Shown piece after piece: positions 9,801 to 18,842 of a stretch of DNA of 64,000 bases. The DNA comes from Microglena sp. YARC (Eukaryota > Chlorophyta > Chlorophyceae > Chlamydomonadales > Chlamydomonadaceae). The notes beneath the pieces are model-generated. The model saw only the letters and a list, made by a program, of their open reading frames with translations, did not search any database and had not been told where the DNA came from. The stretch spans positions 85,823,711-85,887,710 of the forward strand of contig CM039463.1 of assembly GCA_022414725.1 (NCBI GenBank), given 5' to 3'. Made by a program: the position numbers and the translations under genes. The stretch's first letter is position 1; every line of letters begins with the position of its first letter.

Positions 9801-11289
9801 TGAACCCCAAACAATCGATTTACAGATAGGGGCCATTATTATGTGCTACAACGATAATTTAATGGTGCAAAAAGGAACGATAACGCCTTGAAGGGCGTGG
9901 TATTAAGGGTGTTACGTCTTACAGCGGTAGGGAACGTATGCTGTCATACGCCATGGTAGCTTTGTCCAAGCTACCACGGCGTATGACAGCATCCGCAAAC
10001 ACTAAAGCGCACCCGAAGGGATTCGAACCCGCATCTTCATCATTTAAACGAGCTCTACCATTGAGTTAATTATATAAACACTCCAACTATAAACCTTGGG
10101 GGAGTCCAAACTGACATGCGGTCATTAGCACTGCTTTTTTATTTTCGGCTACCAGCATTTTATACTTTAAATACATTGTATACATTTTTTAGTTTAAATA
10201 TGTGTTAATACATTAAATACATTGAATACAGTTGTATACATTAAAAACTGCATTTTGTGCATCGAATACATGTATACTTTAAATACGGTTTACATTAAAT
10301 ACATTGTATACATTAAATACATTTTATGCATCGAATACTTTTATACCTAAAAAAAGTGTATACAAAAAATAAATTGTATGCATTAAATAAAGTCTATACA
10401 TTAAATACATCGTATACCGGTACATTAAATGCATTTTATGCATTGAATGCATTTATACTTTAAATACAGTTTATACATAAAATACATTGTATACATTAAA
10501 TGTATTTAATGCATTGAATGCAAGTCACCTTGCTGCGTAGAAACACTTGCTGGCTCAAACCGTGGAGAGTATTTCTCACCTGTATGTGTTTGTATGTTAC
10601 AGTCCAGGGGTAGGCCAAATAGGCCAAAGGGACTTGCCCAACCGTAGTAGGAAGGGCTTACAAATGATACAAACTGATGAACTGAATCCCAAACAATCGT
10701 TTTACTGACAGGGGCCCTGAGTTCGTGCTACAGTGATCATTTAATATGAATTAAATATTATTTAACAAATATTTTTATTATGTCTACAATATTAATTAAT
10801 ATGAATTATTATACAGTGATCATTTAATATTTATTTATTTATCTACATCACTTACGAGTGTGCCTTTTTAATCAGTGCTGTTGCTGTAAAATGTGTTGAG
10901 TAAAGTAGCAATTCGGTGGTGACTTTCAGCTAACATGCTCTCATAGTCTCATACCACTGCTTACTCCTCAGAATAGTGCTACATCCCTCCATCGGGCGGC
11001 TCTTGACACTCCCTAGCTGCAGGGCTCACTGTGGCCTTGAGTATGGCCTATTCAGAAACCGGGGGCTTGTTCTACACATGACAACGCTCTACAACCTGCC
11101 CACGTGTGATTACCCACCAACCCAAAACCTCACACCCTAAAACTCTTCACCCTCTCACAGCTCACTCACCCCTCACCCCTCAAACCTCAGAATGGTGCCA
11201 CACCCCTCCATTTGGCGGCTAGTGAAGGGTATGTGGACGCTGTGAATGCTTTATTGGACAGGGGAGCCAACATCGCAGCAACTAATAAT
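3832..11289 (+). CDS. Ankyrin-repeat protein gene, one repeat per exon (incomplete model)
   Basis: Ankyrin repeats mediate protein-protein contacts. Four good exons are seen: 3832-3954 (41 codons, after TTCTACAG, before GTAAGT), 7535-7633 (after CTCCTCAG, before GTGAGT), 9075-9173 (before GTGAGC) and 11191-11289 (before GTGAGC). The last three are exactly 99 nt, all borders are phase 0, and each carries the consensus: (A)TPLH.AA at the start, [14 protein letters not shown] in the middle and an acidic or Asn end. Examples are [20 protein letters not shown] and [20 protein letters not shown]. Such symmetrical exons can be added or skipped without breaking frame. Between them lie half-repeat exon copies (5458-6240) and a truncated exon at 10972. 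The start and stop are not found; 5' exons may precede 3832 and 3' exons may lie in or beyond the gap at 13723. That all exons belong to one transcript is inferred from strand, phase and similarity. Confidence 0.7.
3925..4355 (+). repeat. 83-bp tandem array straddling an ankyrin exon donor site
   Basis: The last 30 bases of the exon (TCAGGAGTAGACGTCGACAC and on to GGTTCT), its donor GTAAGTGTGTG and the following TG-rich intron are repeated five more times with an 83-bp spacing, the last shortened. Each copy keeps GTAAGT. Most copies differ only in the TG tract and a few bases, so the expansion looks recent. The overlapping 70-100-codon ORFs are by-products of the period. Confidence 0.9.
4495..4572 (-). 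repeat. tRNA-derived sequence (SINE head or tRNA relic)
   Basis: On the minus strand TGGCTCAGCAGTAGAGC matches a pol III A box and forms a clean D-arm-like stem (GCTC/GAGC). GGGGTTCGAATCCC matches a B box/T-arm. The outer acceptor stem does not pair well, so an active tRNA is unlikely. A related copy lies at 10010-10080, with matching sequence beyond the tRNA-like part, which suggests a dispersed element. Confidence 0.5.
4650..4760 (+). repeat. Dispersed repeat family F (GAATTTCACCCNCAGGAGG type)
   Basis: Shared core: GAATTTCACCC..CAGGAGGTGG, CTCCCGACACAAACCAG, then GGATTCAGTTTGAATGG and CACTCCTAC. Other copies: about 2560-2640, 58375-58470 and, inverted, 25085-25170, 27390-27440 and 61900-61990. 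It is short and non-coding. The sequence from 4760 to 5230 shows no credible gene. Confidence 0.65.
5230..6240 (+). repeat. About 187-bp array: half ankyrin exon plus dispersed repeat C, five copies
   Basis: Each unit has TATTGATTTTGGGGGATGA, a half ankyrin motif ([21 protein letters not shown] in the commonest version), then GTATGTATG and a copy of dispersed repeat C (GTTACAGTCCAGGGGTAGGC, CAAATAGGCTAAA, CTTGCCCAACCGTGACAGGA). Coding-like parts sit near 5470, 5650, 5830, 6010 and 6195. The ankyrin helix is degenerate, so these are probably exon relics. Repeat C also occurs near 9690, 10590 and 37375, and inverted near 13400, 45700 and 60550. Confidence 0.75.
6400..6935 (+). repeat. MITE-like family B with its left end amplified five-fold
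   Basis: Five direct 78-bp units (GGGGCTACGCGTAGCAGCTT, CTTGACCTGAGTGCGGGGGC, GAATGGATCACATTTG) equal the left terminal region of the inverted-repeat element seen whole at 23051, 30764 and 32379. A single right end follows (GAGCTGGTAGGAAGCTACCC, TACGTAGCCC). The 132-codon ORF here is produced by the 78-bp period and is not taken as a gene. 6935-7530 holds AT-rich sequence without a gene. Confidence 0.75.
7600..8190 (+). repeat. About 80-bp array straddling an ankyrin donor, carrying TTTAGGG blocks
   Basis: The end of the 7535-7633 exon (GGACAGGGGAGCTAA, ACTGAATCCACTGATGAT), its donor GTGAGTG and intron made of GGGTTTAGGGTTCAGGGTTT are repeated about seven times more. All copies keep GATGATGTGAGTG (or GATGACGTGAGTG). 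The TTTAGGG/TTCAGGG runs look like plant-type telomere repeats but are short and internal. Confidence 0.9.
8190..8640. repeat. CACGTTACACACCCACATTA and GTGTGCATGTTTTCAT simple arrays
   Basis: 8197-8430 is made of imperfect CACGTTGCACACCCACATTA units. 8540-8640 is a TG/CATG-rich array. No gene is seen. Confidence 0.7.
8685..8815 (+). repeat. Dispersed repeat family D (GTCTAGGGCTAG type)
   Basis: Core: CACCTCCCGCCGACC, CTACTCCCTCGTTCTGAGTA, TAGGGCTAGTGCAGGGAG, then TTTGAGGCGAAAATCCT. Related copies lie at 20-180, 960-1090, 2095-2150, 3430-3560 and 29020-29085, with tails near 29220 and 29395. It is short and non-coding. Confidence 0.6.
9380..9780. repeat. Duplicated CTCTTCCTGTCAC segment followed by repeat C
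   Basis: A segment containing GGTGCATTGGCAGAGTAGTA, GGCTCTTCCTGTCACAAACC and AAAGCATGCTTGTCCCTA appears at about 9372-9440 and 9570-9640 with a shorter piece at 9470. Repeat C follows at 9690-9780. A GATGAT microsatellite (9215-9260) precedes it. Confidence 0.6.
9890..10085. repeat. Long perfect hairpin next to a tRNA-derived sequence
   Basis: TATGCTGTCATACGCCATGG..AGC and GCTACC.CGGCGTATGACAG pair as a stem of about 25 bp around a short TTTGTCCA loop (9926-9993). Immediately beyond, on the minus strand, are the A-box and B-box sequences seen at 4495 (GGTAGAGC; GGGTTCGAATCCC). The matching region at 4430-4572 has a poorer stem, so this copy may be the more intact element. Confidence 0.55.
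10130..10540. repeat. AT-rich ATTAAATACATTGTATAC array
   Basis: Imperfect units of about 20-24 bp (CATTAAATACATTGTATACA) with little GC. No gene is seen here or in the following stretch to 10970, which contains one copy of repeat C at about 10590. Confidence 0.7.
10972..11016 (+). pseudogene. Truncated ankyrin exon
   Basis: After TACTCCTCAG, the same acceptor context as the exon at 7535, the frame reads [14 protein letters not shown] and then stops at TAG. The second helix is lost. It is a dead copy of an ankyrin exon lying 175 bases before the intact exon at 11191. Confidence 0.65.
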
Positions 11290-11839
11290 GTGAGCCGCTC
11301 ATTAACAGGGTTTGGGGTTTAGGGTTACCCAAACCCTAAACTGGTGAAATACCCACGACAATTAGACCCTTGTTTTGGCCTAATGTCAACAACAACAACA
11401 ATTTAGACCCTTGTTTTGGCCCTAATATCAACAACAAACAACAACAACAACAACACAACAACAACAACAACAAAAACAAAAACAATAAACAGCTGGAAAT
11501 CACCTGGCGGCTCATTCCCATAAAAGTTGATTATAGCCAGTAGATTTCGTTTTTTTTCCTCCAGTGATTGGACTCGTTTCACCAAACTGAGTGCAGTGGA
11601 GGATGGATCACCGAATACCGAACCTGGGACCCAAACTTGTGTGTCCAGAGTCAGTGTGTGTGTCCATTTGTAATTTGAAAATTTTGAAAAATAAATAAAA
11701 GCTATACTATACCCCTGACCGCGAGAAGTCAGAAATAATTCACTATCCAACCCAAATTCACTCACCATCCCAAAATTCGCTCTCCAACCAAGACCCAACC
11801 TGCATGCTGCCAGTGTGGGCTTGTTTTTGTTTATCTGTC

Positions 11840-13722
11840 TGTTTTTACATTACATTACATTACATTACATTACATTACATTACATTACATTACATACATT
11901 ACATTACATACTTTACATTACATACATTACATTACATGTTAAAGTCTACTTGCACCGGAGGGTGTATGAGGACTCTGTGCTTTTAAACAGAAAAAGAAAA
12001 AGGCAGCCCACAAATCGCAAAAAAAAAAGCCACATTACTCTCAGGGGTATGTCGAGGACAACAACAGAATCAAGCTCCAACCACCGTTTTGTGAAGGCAT
12101 AGTGGTATTAAACCCCCTATAGGCCGGACCCAGATCCAACGCCACTTACAGTGCAGAGGTAAGATGCTAACATAAATGAGAAGTCACAAGAAGAAAGAAA
12201 AAAAAGATAATAAATTACGGTGCCACTAAGCAGTCAGGCTTTCCTGTCTTGCTCTTCACAAGTAGAAAGATGTCGGCTAGGTGTTGTTGCTTCAGAAGTC
12301 TTAGTGCCATTTCCATTCATAAAGGTAGTTGAATGTGGAATCAGCCCCGAGATTCCACCTTCCATACGGTTAAGTCGGAATAGTGGCGGCTCCGATGGAC
12401 TATCCTAGTGCATGATGATTATTGCGTATAATATTGATTCATTTAAAAGTATTAGCTAACCTTCACCGTAAACTGATCTCGTACATAACAGCATTCAGAA
12501 TGGATTAGCGTGATGGCATAAATGACAATTGTAATATAAAAAGTGCACTCTAAAACCATATGTGACACTATTCTATCACTCTAGGGTCTTTGGAAGCCCA
12601 CACATTTTGGACTCACCTGTCATCACTTATGAACGAGATGTGTGTCTATCCACCACGCCTCATTCTTTCTGTGTTCATCCAATGGGAACCATTCAAACTG
12701 TGCTATAAACGAATCTGATCCTGCTTACTGAAGCTAATGTAAAAGGAATCAAGACATTCTCATCGAATTGCTGTTGCGGCGAACCATTTCTGGATCGAGG
12801 CGTTTAAAGCCAACCCTTCTCTCATCAGGAATTGTACTCTGACTGCATTGTGTCACTTGGCTACTTAAACCTGCATGACTCAAAACTTCAACCATAATAC
12901 CTTCGACATCACAGCCTCCAAATCCCAAAGGTCTGTATAACTAATGTGATGTAACAGAGGCATAATGTAATTTAACCTTACCCTGTATCCCCTACCCCCA
13001 TAAAAACCCACAAACCCTAAACCCCAACCCCAGCCCCGGCCCCAACCCAACCAAACCCAGCCCAACCCAACCCAAACTCCACTTAATGTAATGTAATGTA
13101 AAACCCTCGAATAAAGCTACAACTCCAAGCACAAAGCCTAGGAGTACAAACAGCTTGTGCTTTCATCCACCAACGCAAGCCAGCCTGGTGTGTACCGTAG
13201 CTATTAATTTCCACAAAACTTTTCCACACCCCCTGTCAGCAGTAATCACCCTCGTTAAACCCTAGATCCCCCACTATCTAACACTCACAAATTGATCTCT
13301 TAACGAAACTGTGCATGATAGACGACACGATGCCCCGTCGGTTTAAAACGATTGTGGTTCACTTCATCAGTGCCTTGTTTCTTTTTAAGCCCTTCCTTAC
13401 GTTAGCAAGTCCCTAGCTATTTGGCCTTACCCATGACTGTTACATACCATACGTACAAGCCAGAACGCGATGCGGGATAACACCATATGTCACAGGCAGG
13501 CCAGTTTGACCCAAGGCATACCAACTCACAACTTCCAAGGTATCCCTAGACTGTAAACACACATACATACATAGACCACCACGCACCCCACCATACTCCT
13601 CTACACACGCATGCAGCATAAACACCACCAGCACCACCCACCAACCACCACATCACCTCCACCAGCCAGCACAACCTCAACCATACCTCCACACACACAC
13701 ACCATCATGCATGTACTCTCTT
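11840..13722. other. TTACA microsatellite, then sequence with no recognisable gene
   Basis: 11848-11935 is (TTACA)n with interruptions. 11940-13000 is moderately complex but has only short ORFs without family features. 13020-13080 is CCCAACCC-rich. 13390-13580 carries an inverted copy of repeat C. I see no supported gene here. Confidence 0.5.
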
Positions 13723-14722
13723 NNNNNNNNNNNNNNNNNNNNNNNNNNNNNNNNNNNNNNNNNNNNNNNNNNNNNNNNNNNNNNNNNNNNNNNNNNNNNN
13801 NNNNNNNNNNNNNNNNNNNNNNNNNNNNNNNNNNNNNNNNNNNNNNNNNNNNNNNNNNNNNNNNNNNNNNNNNNNNNNNNNNNNNNNNNNNNNNNNNNNN
13901 NNNNNNNNNNNNNNNNNNNNNNNNNNNNNNNNNNNNNNNNNNNNNNNNNNNNNNNNNNNNNNNNNNNNNNNNNNNNNNNNNNNNNNNNNNNNNNNNNNNN
14001 NNNNNNNNNNNNNNNNNNNNNNNNNNNNNNNNNNNNNNNNNNNNNNNNNNNNNNNNNNNNNNNNNNNNNNNNNNNNNNNNNNNNNNNNNNNNNNNNNNNN
14101 NNNNNNNNNNNNNNNNNNNNNNNNNNNNNNNNNNNNNNNNNNNNNNNNNNNNNNNNNNNNNNNNNNNNNNNNNNNNNNNNNNNNNNNNNNNNNNNNNNNN
14201 NNNNNNNNNNNNNNNNNNNNNNNNNNNNNNNNNNNNNNNNNNNNNNNNNNNNNNNNNNNNNNNNNNNNNNNNNNNNNNNNNNNNNNNNNNNNNNNNNNNN
14301 NNNNNNNNNNNNNNNNNNNNNNNNNNNNNNNNNNNNNNNNNNNNNNNNNNNNNNNNNNNNNNNNNNNNNNNNNNNNNNNNNNNNNNNNNNNNNNNNNNNN
14401 NNNNNNNNNNNNNNNNNNNNNNNNNNNNNNNNNNNNNNNNNNNNNNNNNNNNNNNNNNNNNNNNNNNNNNNNNNNNNNNNNNNNNNNNNNNNNNNNNNNN
14501 NNNNNNNNNNNNNNNNNNNNNNNNNNNNNNNNNNNNNNNNNNNNNNNNNNNNNNNNNNNNNNNNNNNNNNNNNNNNNNNNNNNNNNNNNNNNNNNNNNNN
14601 NNNNNNNNNNNNNNNNNNNNNNNNNNNNNNNNNNNNNNNNNNNNNNNNNNNNNNNNNNNNNNNNNNNNNNNNNNNNNNNNNNNNNNNNNNNNNNNNNNNN
14701 NNNNNNNNNNNNNNNNNNNNNN
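13723..14722. other. Assembly gap of exactly 1000 N
   Basis: A run of 1000 N. The round length suggests a placeholder whose true size is unknown. It is flanked by CACCA-rich and poly-G/GGGTTG repeats, which probably caused the break. ORFs that cross it are artefacts. Confidence 0.98.
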
Positions 14723-16560
14723 GGGGGGGGGGGTGCGCTGGGTTGGTTGGGTTGTTGGGTTTGGGTTGGGTTGGGTGGGTTGGTTTGGGTTGGTGGTTGG
14801 TCGGTGGGGATTGGGGTGTTTGGCTATCACGGCCTACCGGCTCCAGGGTCACAGGTCCACACTTGCATAAGAGGCCTGTGGGGGGTGGCCGCCACGCGGG
14901 GGGGGGGGTGCGCTGGGTTGTGTGTGTATAGATAGATGTGTTGTGTTGTTTGTGTTGGGTTGTGTTTGCGGTTGTGTTATGGAAATCGGATAGTAGCGGT
15001 GACTGGGGATAGTTTTGGTTCCGGGCCCTCCGGCTCAATAGAGTCCCGAGTCAACCTAATGGATCTGGCACATGTAGGAGGGAGTATCCGCACGTAACGG
15101 GAGGTTGGGTGGGTCAGAGAGATATAGGAGATTGAGCATTGGGGTTGAGGTTGGGTTGGGTTGGGTTGGGTTGGTTGGGTTGGGTTGGGTTGGGTTGGGT
15201 TCGGTGGGGTGGGGCTCCCCCTGGGCCGAACCGGCTCGCGGGTCCCGTCCCTATCTAGCTCGGCCTGTGGGTGTGGACACGACCACGCGGACTGTGTGAA
15301 TGTGATCAGAGCGAGGGGGGGGCTAATCGGATTATGGCTATGCGGATAGGGGTCACAAAACAGTGGGGCGTCGCTGGTTGTGGTGTGGATGGTGGGTTGT
15401 GGTAGCGGTGGGGAGGCGTAGTTATGGCTCCCACGGAGACACCTCACCAGCATCAGGGTTCCGGTCCCATATAGCAGCTCCAGCACTAGATGGGACGGTG
15501 CACAAGACACGAAGCGGGGTGTGTGGTGGTGGAGGTAGAAGAAATAGGATAGGTATGATGGGAAGAGGGGAGAGGAGAGTGGCTTCAAGTTGGGTGGGAT
15601 GGAGCCGTGAGGGCGTGCGCTGGTAGCGTGTGTGGTGATGGTGTGGTCAGTATATGGTGATGGCGTGGGGTCGGGGGGGCCGTCCGTGGCTCCCGAAGAG
15701 CCCTCCAGGCTACCGGGTATCCCGGTCCCTTGGCTGGCCTTAGGTGGGTGCGAATGGACCGCCGGCGCGGGGGTTTGGGGTGGTTTGGCGTGGCTTCGGG
15801 TTTGGGTGGGGTGTGGAAATCGAGTCATACTCAGGCATCATCCGAGACTCCGGTGTCCGGGCTCCTAATGGCTCACATGAGCCTGTGGGCGCTGCCCGCG
15901 GCGAAGGGTTGGGTTGAGTATTGGAGTATGGGTTTGAGAGAATGGGTTGGGATTGAGTTGAGAGAATATGGGTTGGGTCGGTCTTTTCCTTGGTTTTGGA
16001 AGTAGGAGGAGACTATCCGATTGGACAATATCGGAATCACTGGGCTGGGATGGAGTGCAGAAAAAGGAGATCATAAAATCCGTTGCTTGGGTGGGTGGGT
16101 GGGGGTGGGGCGTCTCCGTTTGGCTTGGGTGGGTGGTGGGTGGGTGGGTTAGGTGGGGTCTGCGTGTACCACCAGAGAGGGCACGCACCACATCACACTT
16201 CCACCATTGTCTAGGTCCGGGTGGCCATAGATACGCATAGATAAAAAATATCACCTCATTGTTACAAAAAGGAATTGAGAATGCACCAAACCACCAATAA
16301 AACACACCAAAAAACCACACCACAAATATTCTAACTCACCCCACTACCTCATCCACATGTCTACCACCCACCCTCTACACCCACCCACCCACCCACCCCA
16401 CATCTACCCCACCCCACTACCACACCTTCTCGACTAACTAGCAATCGAAAACATGCCACCACCATCCTACCAAGCCATGTCTACGCCTACCACTACACAC
16501 CCACACTCTTCGTTACGCTAGCATCGACAAACATGCCACACCAATACTACCAAGCATGTT
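14723..16560. repeat. G-rich GGGTTGGGTT arrays and diverged long units
   Basis: GGGTTGGGTTGGG blocks (14740-14800, 15145-15200) and GGTGGGTGGG (16090-16150) have strong G-quadruplex potential on the plus strand. Between them is GC-rich sequence with recurrent CCGGCTC and GGTCCC words. From 16340 the strand bias flips to CCACCCACCC. The minus-strand ORF at 14977-15828 is Pro/Thr/His-rich and matches nothing I know. No gene is supported. Confidence 0.55.
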
Positions 16561-16589
16561 ACAAGAGCAGCTGGGAACAGCCTAACAAG

Positions 16590-16800
16590 TCCATGCAGCG
16601 TTGCAAAGCGACGCGGAGTGGTGTTGGCAACAGAACGAAAGGTGGCAACGATGGAGCTTGACGAAGCGAGTTAGTTACCGCGACCCGTTGGATTGCCGTG
16701 TCAGGCTTCAAGAATTTCTTTTCGGTCAGACGGGCAAAATGGGTAAACATGGAGCTCCCGCCCTCTTGAAGAGGGGGGCTCCGCCAAAAAGCCGACCAAA
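16590..16800 (+). repeat. Dispersed repeat family A, about 210 bp
   Basis: Core words in order: ATGCAGCGTCGCAAGCGACG, TTGGCAACGGAACGAAAGGT, GGAGCTGACCGAAGCNAGTT, GCTGACGTGTCAGGCTTCAA, TTTTCGGTCAG, GACAAATGGGTAAAC and GGGCTCCGCCAAAAA. Seven copies are in this window: 16590-16800, 26305-26535, 27565-27768, 39950-40165 and 41370-41590 on plus; 31618-31795 and 45575-45680 on minus. No ORF is shared, which fits a SINE or MITE; class unproven. Confidence 0.75.
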
Positions 16801-16899
16801 CATTATACCTGTCATCCTACCAAGTCAACGTCAGTGTGGAAGTGTACGGATGAGGCCATAAACAGATGTTCATAAACAACCCTGAATCCAAACATTGCC

Positions 16900-17590
16900 G
16901 TTCTCACTTCCCACACATCTTCTCGTTTTAAGAATTAAATAACATGCCACATACATCCTGTCCCCCACCCCACCCACATGTCGTACACCCCACCCCACTC
17001 CACCCCACCTTCCACATACACACACGCCCTTCTGCTTAATTAGGATTGAAAAAATGCCAGGACGATCATCCTGTCCCCACCCGCACCACATTCTACACCT
17101 CACCCACCCCACTCCACCCACACATACACACACACGCTTTCTCCCTATCAGGAATCGAAAAACATGCCACCGCCACACTCATCCTGTCCCCTTAACCCGC
17201 AACCCACATGTCTCCACCCCACCTGTCCAAATGACCAACTTCCTCCACCTCACTCCACATACACACAGCCTCTCAACCTTTCTTTATCAAGATTGAAAAA
17301 CATGCACCATCATCCTTTGTCCCCAACCCACTCACATGTTACACAATCCCACCCCACCCCACTACACCCACATACACAAACACCTTCTCCTTTTATCAGG
17401 CATTGAAAAACATGCCACCAATCATCCTGTCCCCACCCCACCCACAATTCTCCCCCCCCACCATGTCTACACCCACCCCCCTCCAGCTCCACCTCAACCC
17501 ACCCACATGTCTCCACCCCACTCACCCCCCCCCCGCGCACACACCACACTTATGTTATCAGGATTGAAACATCGCTGCCATAATCTGCCC
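16900..17590 (-). repeat. Array of about 110-120-bp units sharing the end of the CYPRO4/VID27-like last exon
   Basis: On the minus strand the units read GGGGACAGGATG, GGTGGCATGTTTTTCAATCC, TGATA, then G/T-rich spacer. About five copies lie at 16920-17420, with weaker ones near 16450 and 16530. The matching piece of the putative last exon (17550-17600) is GGCAGCGATGTTTCAATCCT. The array therefore appears to derive from the 3' edge of that exon. Confidence 0.6.
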
Positions 17591-18809
17591 AGCGTGCTTT
17601 AGACCTGCCCGCCTCGTCGTTCTCAAGTTGGAATGTGTTGAAGAACACCTTGTTCTGCAGCTCAGTGCAAAAGCTCCTGCGCGCGCAAGGATACGTGTGT
17701 GTGTGTGTGTGTGCTGTGAGTGCTGGTGGGGTGGTGGTGGTGGTAGTGGTGGTGTAGACATGTGGTCAGGTGGAGAAGGAGGGTGTGGTGGGTGGATCCT
17801 CGTCGTTTCTCAAGTTACACTAAGGTGTTGAAGAACACCTTTGTTCTGCAGTTGCAGTGCAAAAGCTCCTGTGCAGCAAGGAAAACGGTTGTGTGTGTGT
17901 GTGTGGGGGGGTGGGGGTGGGGGGGGGGGGATCTCTTCGTTCTCAAGTTGAAAGGTGTTAAATACCACCTTTGTTCTGCAGCTCGTGCAAAGGCTCCTGC
18001 TCAGGCTAGGAAACGGGTGGGTGGGAGGGGAGTATGGGTAGGGGTGGGGTGGAACGTTAGCATATGTGTGGGTGGGTTGGGGTGAGTGGGGAGTAGTTGG
18101 GGTAGGCATGGGTAGGGCGGGGATTGCAGGTGTGTGGGTGTGGGGTTGACATGTGTGGGTGGAGGGCGGAGGGTGTGGTGGGTGGATCTCGTCGTTCTCA
18201 AGTTGAAAGGTGTTGAAGAACACCTTGCTCTGCGCTCAGTGCAAAAGCTCCTGCTCAGGGTAGGGAACGGGTGGGTGGGTGGGAAAGGGTTGTGAGCTGG
18301 GAGAGTTGTGGGCGGGTGGGTGGGAGGGGTTTGTGAGTGGGAGAGGTTTGTGGTGGGTGGTGGGAGGGGTTGTGTGTGGGAGAGGCTTTGTGGGTGGGTT
18401 GGTGGGAGGGGTTGTGAGTGGGAGAGGTTGTGGGTGGGTGGGAGGAGTTGATTGGAGTTTGGAGGGGTTTGGTGTGTGGGAGGGGCTGTGGTGGGTGGTG
18501 AAAGTGTGGGGCTGCAAATGCAATGTCTGCAATAATACACTCTAAAAACAAATACCGTGTCCCCACTGTAACGTGGGCATGGCCAGGGAAACCTCAAGCA
18601 ATGTCTTGCAAATAATAGATTCAATATATACAGATATATTTAATGATCCTTATGCCCCCACCTGTCACTCGCATGCAAGGGTAAACTCATAGCAATGTAT
18701 GCAACAACAAATTTCCCATTATTTTCTATAGTCTGTAATCCTCGTGTCCCCACCCTGGAAGTAGAGGCGAGGGAAACTTCCCTGGCAATGTCTGAATAAT
18801 AAATGATTA

Positions 18810-18842
<33 letters not shown>

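Noticed and set aside
13601..15038. ORFs of 406-453 codons
   Set aside because: They cross 1000 N and are artefacts.
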